Notes under the pieces: model-generated
Database searches by the model: none
What the model was told of the DNA's origin: nothing
What the model saw: only the letters and a program-made list of their open reading frames with translations
Position numbers and translations under genes: made by a program
Part shown: in pieces, positions 60,509 to 64,000 of the stretch
Layout of the letters: the number at the start of each line of letters is the position of its first letter
How positions within the stretch are numbered: the stretch's first letter is position 1
Assembly: GCF_002443255.2 (NCBI RefSeq)
Contig: NW_019211456.1
Location: forward strand, 14,840,229-14,904,228
Direction of reading: 5' to 3'
Source: Varroa destructor
Lineage: Eukaryota; Arthropoda; Arachnida; Mesostigmata; Varroidae
DNA length: 64,000 nucleotides

Positions 60509-60820
60509 TTTAATCGGTTAGCTTTAAAGCGACATCCGCTGCTACATCAACCCGATCGGTATAAATGTTGCAATACGAAGATTAAGCCATTCATGAACGA
60601 AGGTCACATTCCGTCAGTAGAGGATCGCAAAAAGTGGCTTATAATCTTCGACCAATACAGCGAAAGCACGTCACCAGAGCTCGCTTGACGGGGATCCGCT
60701 CCCTGGGCCGAATCTGGTTTTCCCCTGACCCCGAGTCTGGTCAGCTTGCTCATCAGTTTCCGACCAAATAACATCGCTGTTTCAGTAGATGTAGCGCGGG
60801 CCTGCGTGATGACACGCTAA
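60509..60820 (+). pseudogene. BEL/Pao reverse transcriptase fragment
   Basis: Translated in one frame it gives RLALKRHPLL, then MNEGHI, then a WLIIFDQYSES stretch, a TGA stop at 60686-60688, and then PLTPSLVSLLISFR and IAVSVDVARA. These match, in order, the family's connector helix, the K-x-R-V-V-F-D segment, the G-P-x-L-x-x-S-L fingers segment and the segment leading to the first catalytic Asp (V-T-x-D-I-E). The segment between the connector and the V-V-F-D strand is deleted. Nonfunctional. Confidence 0.7.
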
Positions 60821-62134
60821 TCGGGTTCGTTCGGCAAGAGCCGTCAAACTTAGCAGCAGTCTCCTGTTACCAGATGAAAGAAATTACTTAGGGGGCTGCT
60901 ATGAGTAATGGACTCGACTGTTACATATAGTCATTACAAAGCAGAACTGCCGTTAAAACGTAAAACTTTCGTCAGCAACCACGAGGGTCAGTTTGTCGGC
61001 TCTCAACCCTGTACGAATCGCATCATGTGCAGGGTGAATACAATATGGCCACTCTCGTGGTACGGCTTCTGACCAATGAAACTCGACTTCGAATGGAGGC
61101 ATAAACTATCATTGATGTTGTTGCCAATGGAAGATCAATTTATTTTGCAGCCGTGCGTGGAGGAACCCCCGGGCTCATTTGTTAAGGTCGTCTCACTACG
61201 CCACGTAATTGCACTTTCGTGAGTCTTCTGCCACCCATGGACCATAATCGTTTCAGTTCCAGGAAAGGTGTCAACGTTTCATTTTTTTTTTCATTTCATT
61301 TCAAAATGCCATCGACAGGTGTGGTCATGTCATGTTGGCGAACGTGTCGCGTGGTCGAAATTGACCTAATCAGGTACACGCTGTCAGGATGTATCTACCG
61401 CTGCCGTGCGTGCAGGGTAATTGGCCCTCGACCATATCAAAACCTGAATCACTCACCTTTTTCGTGGACGATAACGGGATCCTGAAAGTGCCAAGTCGGA
61501 TCACGTGAAACTCTTGGCACAATTATACTTCCGACCCAGTCTCAATTTACTGAATTGTTGACCCAGTACACACACTTTAGGACCAATGTCGTCCTTTCCG
61601 CATTCCGGCAGAGGAGAGAGAGAGGGCCTTTAAGTATCATTGTTAAACGTGCAGCGTACGTTTTATGAACGGTTAGAAAGCTGCCTCATCCCTTACAGAT
61701 TACCTGATCGAACAATTATCTAGAGGGTAAAACGGTCAGCCATTTTATGGAAAACGCTGTTGAATATGTTCGAGTCAATTTATCATCAATGGCATTTTCC
61801 AATGTACTTTGTACAAATATCGTGATGAATCTTATAAACAACCCTAAAAGTTTATATAGGTTAACAAAGGCGAACTGGAGAATAGTAATGAAAATCAATA
61901 TAACAGACAAACCTAGAACCCAGAATAACGTCCCAAGAAAATAATAATCGTGATATATGCTGTATATGTCGTATATAGTGTGCTATGGCAGAAAGGTATC
62001 AACATGCCGTCTCTTGTAGAATAATCCATATATTTAATTTTATATCGCGTGCAAATTCCAGTGATTCAATTGCACTACAAGTATTCTAATTGTTTTCCAA
62101 AAAATCTATGCTTTCAGTATTTAAGCGGCGTAGT

Positions 62135-62450
62135 TGGCTCAAATTCAAGGTTTTTATGAGAAGTCGGCCTACCGAGAGAACATTACGAGATATAGCCAGT
62201 GAGAGCGATCGTGCATGACGTGACATGCAATGTACGTAGGTGTTAGAATCAGTAGATAACCGTCTTGTTATCTACTGATAACAAAGATGTCGCTATAGTC
62301 CAGCGACAGTGTCAATAGCAGTCCCGTAGATAAAATCAATTTTTTTGCTACATGAGCAACCACACATCTTCAAGATAATTATCACGTCAGACTAGACATG
62401 ACTGTCCTGCATCAGTAAGAGTTTGCTCCAACCAAGTTCGCTCATATCTT
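62135..62450 (+). repeat. 3' LTR relic
   Basis: The right member of the direct-repeat pair, in the same orientation as the left one; it bounds the element on the right. Confidence 0.5.
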
Positions 62451-64000
62451 CTAAATGATTTGTCAATGTTTTATAAATATCTAATTAACGCGCATCGGTA
62501 GGGCTGCATCAATTTGCGTGTTCCCAGCCAAATTAGAACCAGAAACTTTCCGGTTCCAAGGTCCCAAGTTACTCATGAAGCTGAGAACCACTGGACAGAA
62601 ATACATGAGAATGTACGGTGTTGAGGTAACTTTTTTGTATAACTTTATTAGCATTTCGCTTGAACGAATTTTCCTTTAAACAAAGAATCTCACACGATAG
62701 TAACAGTAAAAATACAAACAGAAATGTAAGATTAAATAATGAAAAGGTCATAGCATTATGCGACCGCATTTTTTTAAACGTACCCTATGGTACCTTAACC
62801 GTTTGTTCCGTCAGGATTTAGTCGAGGTAGCGAAGAACCGTACAGAGTTTTTATAGCAAACATTTCAATTCCAACAATGCTTATGTGTTGCTATTCTTGG
62901 TAAGCACGTGCTTCTTTTTTTTTTAGGATGGCTTTCGAATTCTTAAATGTTATTTGCTACTCTACTTGGGATTCACGTAACTTCGGCATAACAACATACA
63001 GGGAAGGCCCAAGTGCCGCAGAGTTGGAGCGTATTTGCTTATTATGTTGTAGCCTCTCACCAGCTTCGGTTATACTTGATTAAAGAACAATTGCTTCACT
63101 GAATCCGAACTGATCGAAACTAACATTGAAGATTTCCATAAGGGCTTCACCGGTATATAAATTAAACCAATGAAGGCGAGCTCATTCGAAGAAATCTCAG
63201 TGCAAGTTTGGGAGAACCAAACTTATGGGAAAACGTTTATTGTCACCAGATTTCTCTGGAAGTATCTTTTAGTAGTCTTTACAAGTTGAGCAGCGCTTCC
63301 TGACTGGATCTGTTAGCACATTACTTCCCGAACTAGGGCCAGACGCGCCTTTAGAATCAACAAAAATAATGTATAGAAAATCTCTCGGCCATTTTAAAGC
63401 TCCTTCAATATCTCCATATTCCTACAAGCAACTATTACTGATCTACAAGCGCGGAATCCATATTCGTTAGCTGGTGGCGCGTCACGATAGTTTAGGAGGA
63501 GATTAAGCGTAATACGAGTATGTATGTTCGGTAGAACGCGTAGATGCAGTCCTTTTTCGCAACACTTTTTTCTTCAAAACTTCTGCTTACTCGAAGGCCC
63601 TTGCCTCTGAGAATTACGGCTACTTCAGCTGAAATCGTGAAGATACGCTCGAAGTCACTCTAGGTTGATCGTTCATAAGGGTCTTGCAGTTCTAGAGTCG
63701 CATAATTCTTATATGTGGGCACCATTCTGTAAGTATATTTGCTTCAAACATCAGTTCCGTTCTCTCCAAGTACTTTCGATAGTAGTAAGTAATCCTCGCA
63801 ATGAATGGCCCGACATATGCCTAAAGTTTGACTGGTTCTTTAGCCTGGAGTGAGATTTGTTTGGCCAATGTGCATTGTACATTACACAACGGCCTGGTGC
63901 CCCGAAGTCGCTGAAACGGTACACTCTTAACCTCCTGGTTAAAGACCTGTGGTGCATATCGACCCTGGAGCTTCCCGTGTGGGGGAAATGGCGCTTCTCG
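62451..64000. other. No recognised gene at right edge
   Basis: Short frames only; no domain, RNA gene or transposon signature was seen. Confidence 0.35.

Larger units (their letters stand above)
59092..62450 (+). mobile_element. Degenerate BEL/Pao LTR retrotransposon
   Basis: Two diverged direct repeats at about 59092-59410 and 62135-62450, about 3.04 kb apart, are read as the LTRs: both contain AAATTCAAG, GAAGTCGGCC and a run ending in CAGTAGAT-ACCG. Between them lies a clear BEL/Pao-type reverse transcriptase relic. The internal part has many stops and is far shorter than an intact BEL/Pao element, so large deletions are likely. No intact gag, protease or integrase frame was found. The LTRs differ so much that the insertion must be old. 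It is on the opposite strand to the cassettes. Confidence 0.6.

Noticed and set aside
1..64000. tRNA, rRNA, CRISPR or bacterial-type features
   Set aside because: No convincing tRNA B-box with matching arms, no rRNA segments and no spaced repeats. The window is eukaryotic.

Overview
Eukaryotic, AT-rich, intron-containing DNA. The best fit is a compact chelicerate (mite or tick-like) genome. The reason is its dominant feature: a minus-strand tandem array of small cassettes. Each has a short signal-peptide exon, a short intron, and one exon encoding a single I-set immunoglobulin domain, and every Ig exon ends in phase 1 at a splice donor with no membrane segment or stop behind it. This is the architecture described for the 5' variable cassettes of chelicerate shortened Dscam (sDscam), specifically the type with one variable N-terminal Ig per cassette (sDscam-alpha-like). 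The species cannot be told from the window. The constant exons (further Ig/FNIII domains, membrane segment, tail) are not seen and should lie left of position 1.

I count 20 cassettes (V1 to V20, numbered left to right, i.e. from nearest to farthest from the expected constant region) and four decayed ones (psiA to psiD). Thirteen of the 17 separate Ig exons are exactly 276 nt. Signal exons fall into length classes (130, 79 and 73 nt) that match physical blocks V2-V5, V6-V9 and V12-V15, which suggests block-wise tandem duplication. V17, V18 and V19 have signal and Ig fused in one exon, so the intron is absent. V3 has lost the core Trp through paired indels.

About 80-200 bp upstream of nearly every start codon lies a shared element of about 26 bp, often with a second box about 25 bp nearer the ATG. 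It is retained even next to decayed cassettes. I read it as the promoter of each cassette, so cassette choice would be promoter choice followed by splicing to the shared constant exons.

Layout: 0.7-13.1 kb, V1-V9; 13.66-15.57 kb, an unrelated, unrecognised single-pass membrane protein gene on the same strand, nested in the array; 17.77-18.0 kb, psiA; 18.5-26.0 kb, V10-V15; 26.2-29.3 kb, a cluster of decayed cassettes psiB-psiD; 29.7-30.2 kb, divergent V16; 36.2-40.5 kb, fused-exon cassettes V17-V19; 44.3 kb, the distal Ig exon V20 with only a remote candidate signal exon at 46.3 kb. From 46.4 to 59.1 kb I see no convincing gene, only simple repeats, a perfect 32-bp palindrome and a fold-back element. 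A degenerate BEL/Pao LTR retrotransposon lies at 59.1-62.45 kb on the + strand.
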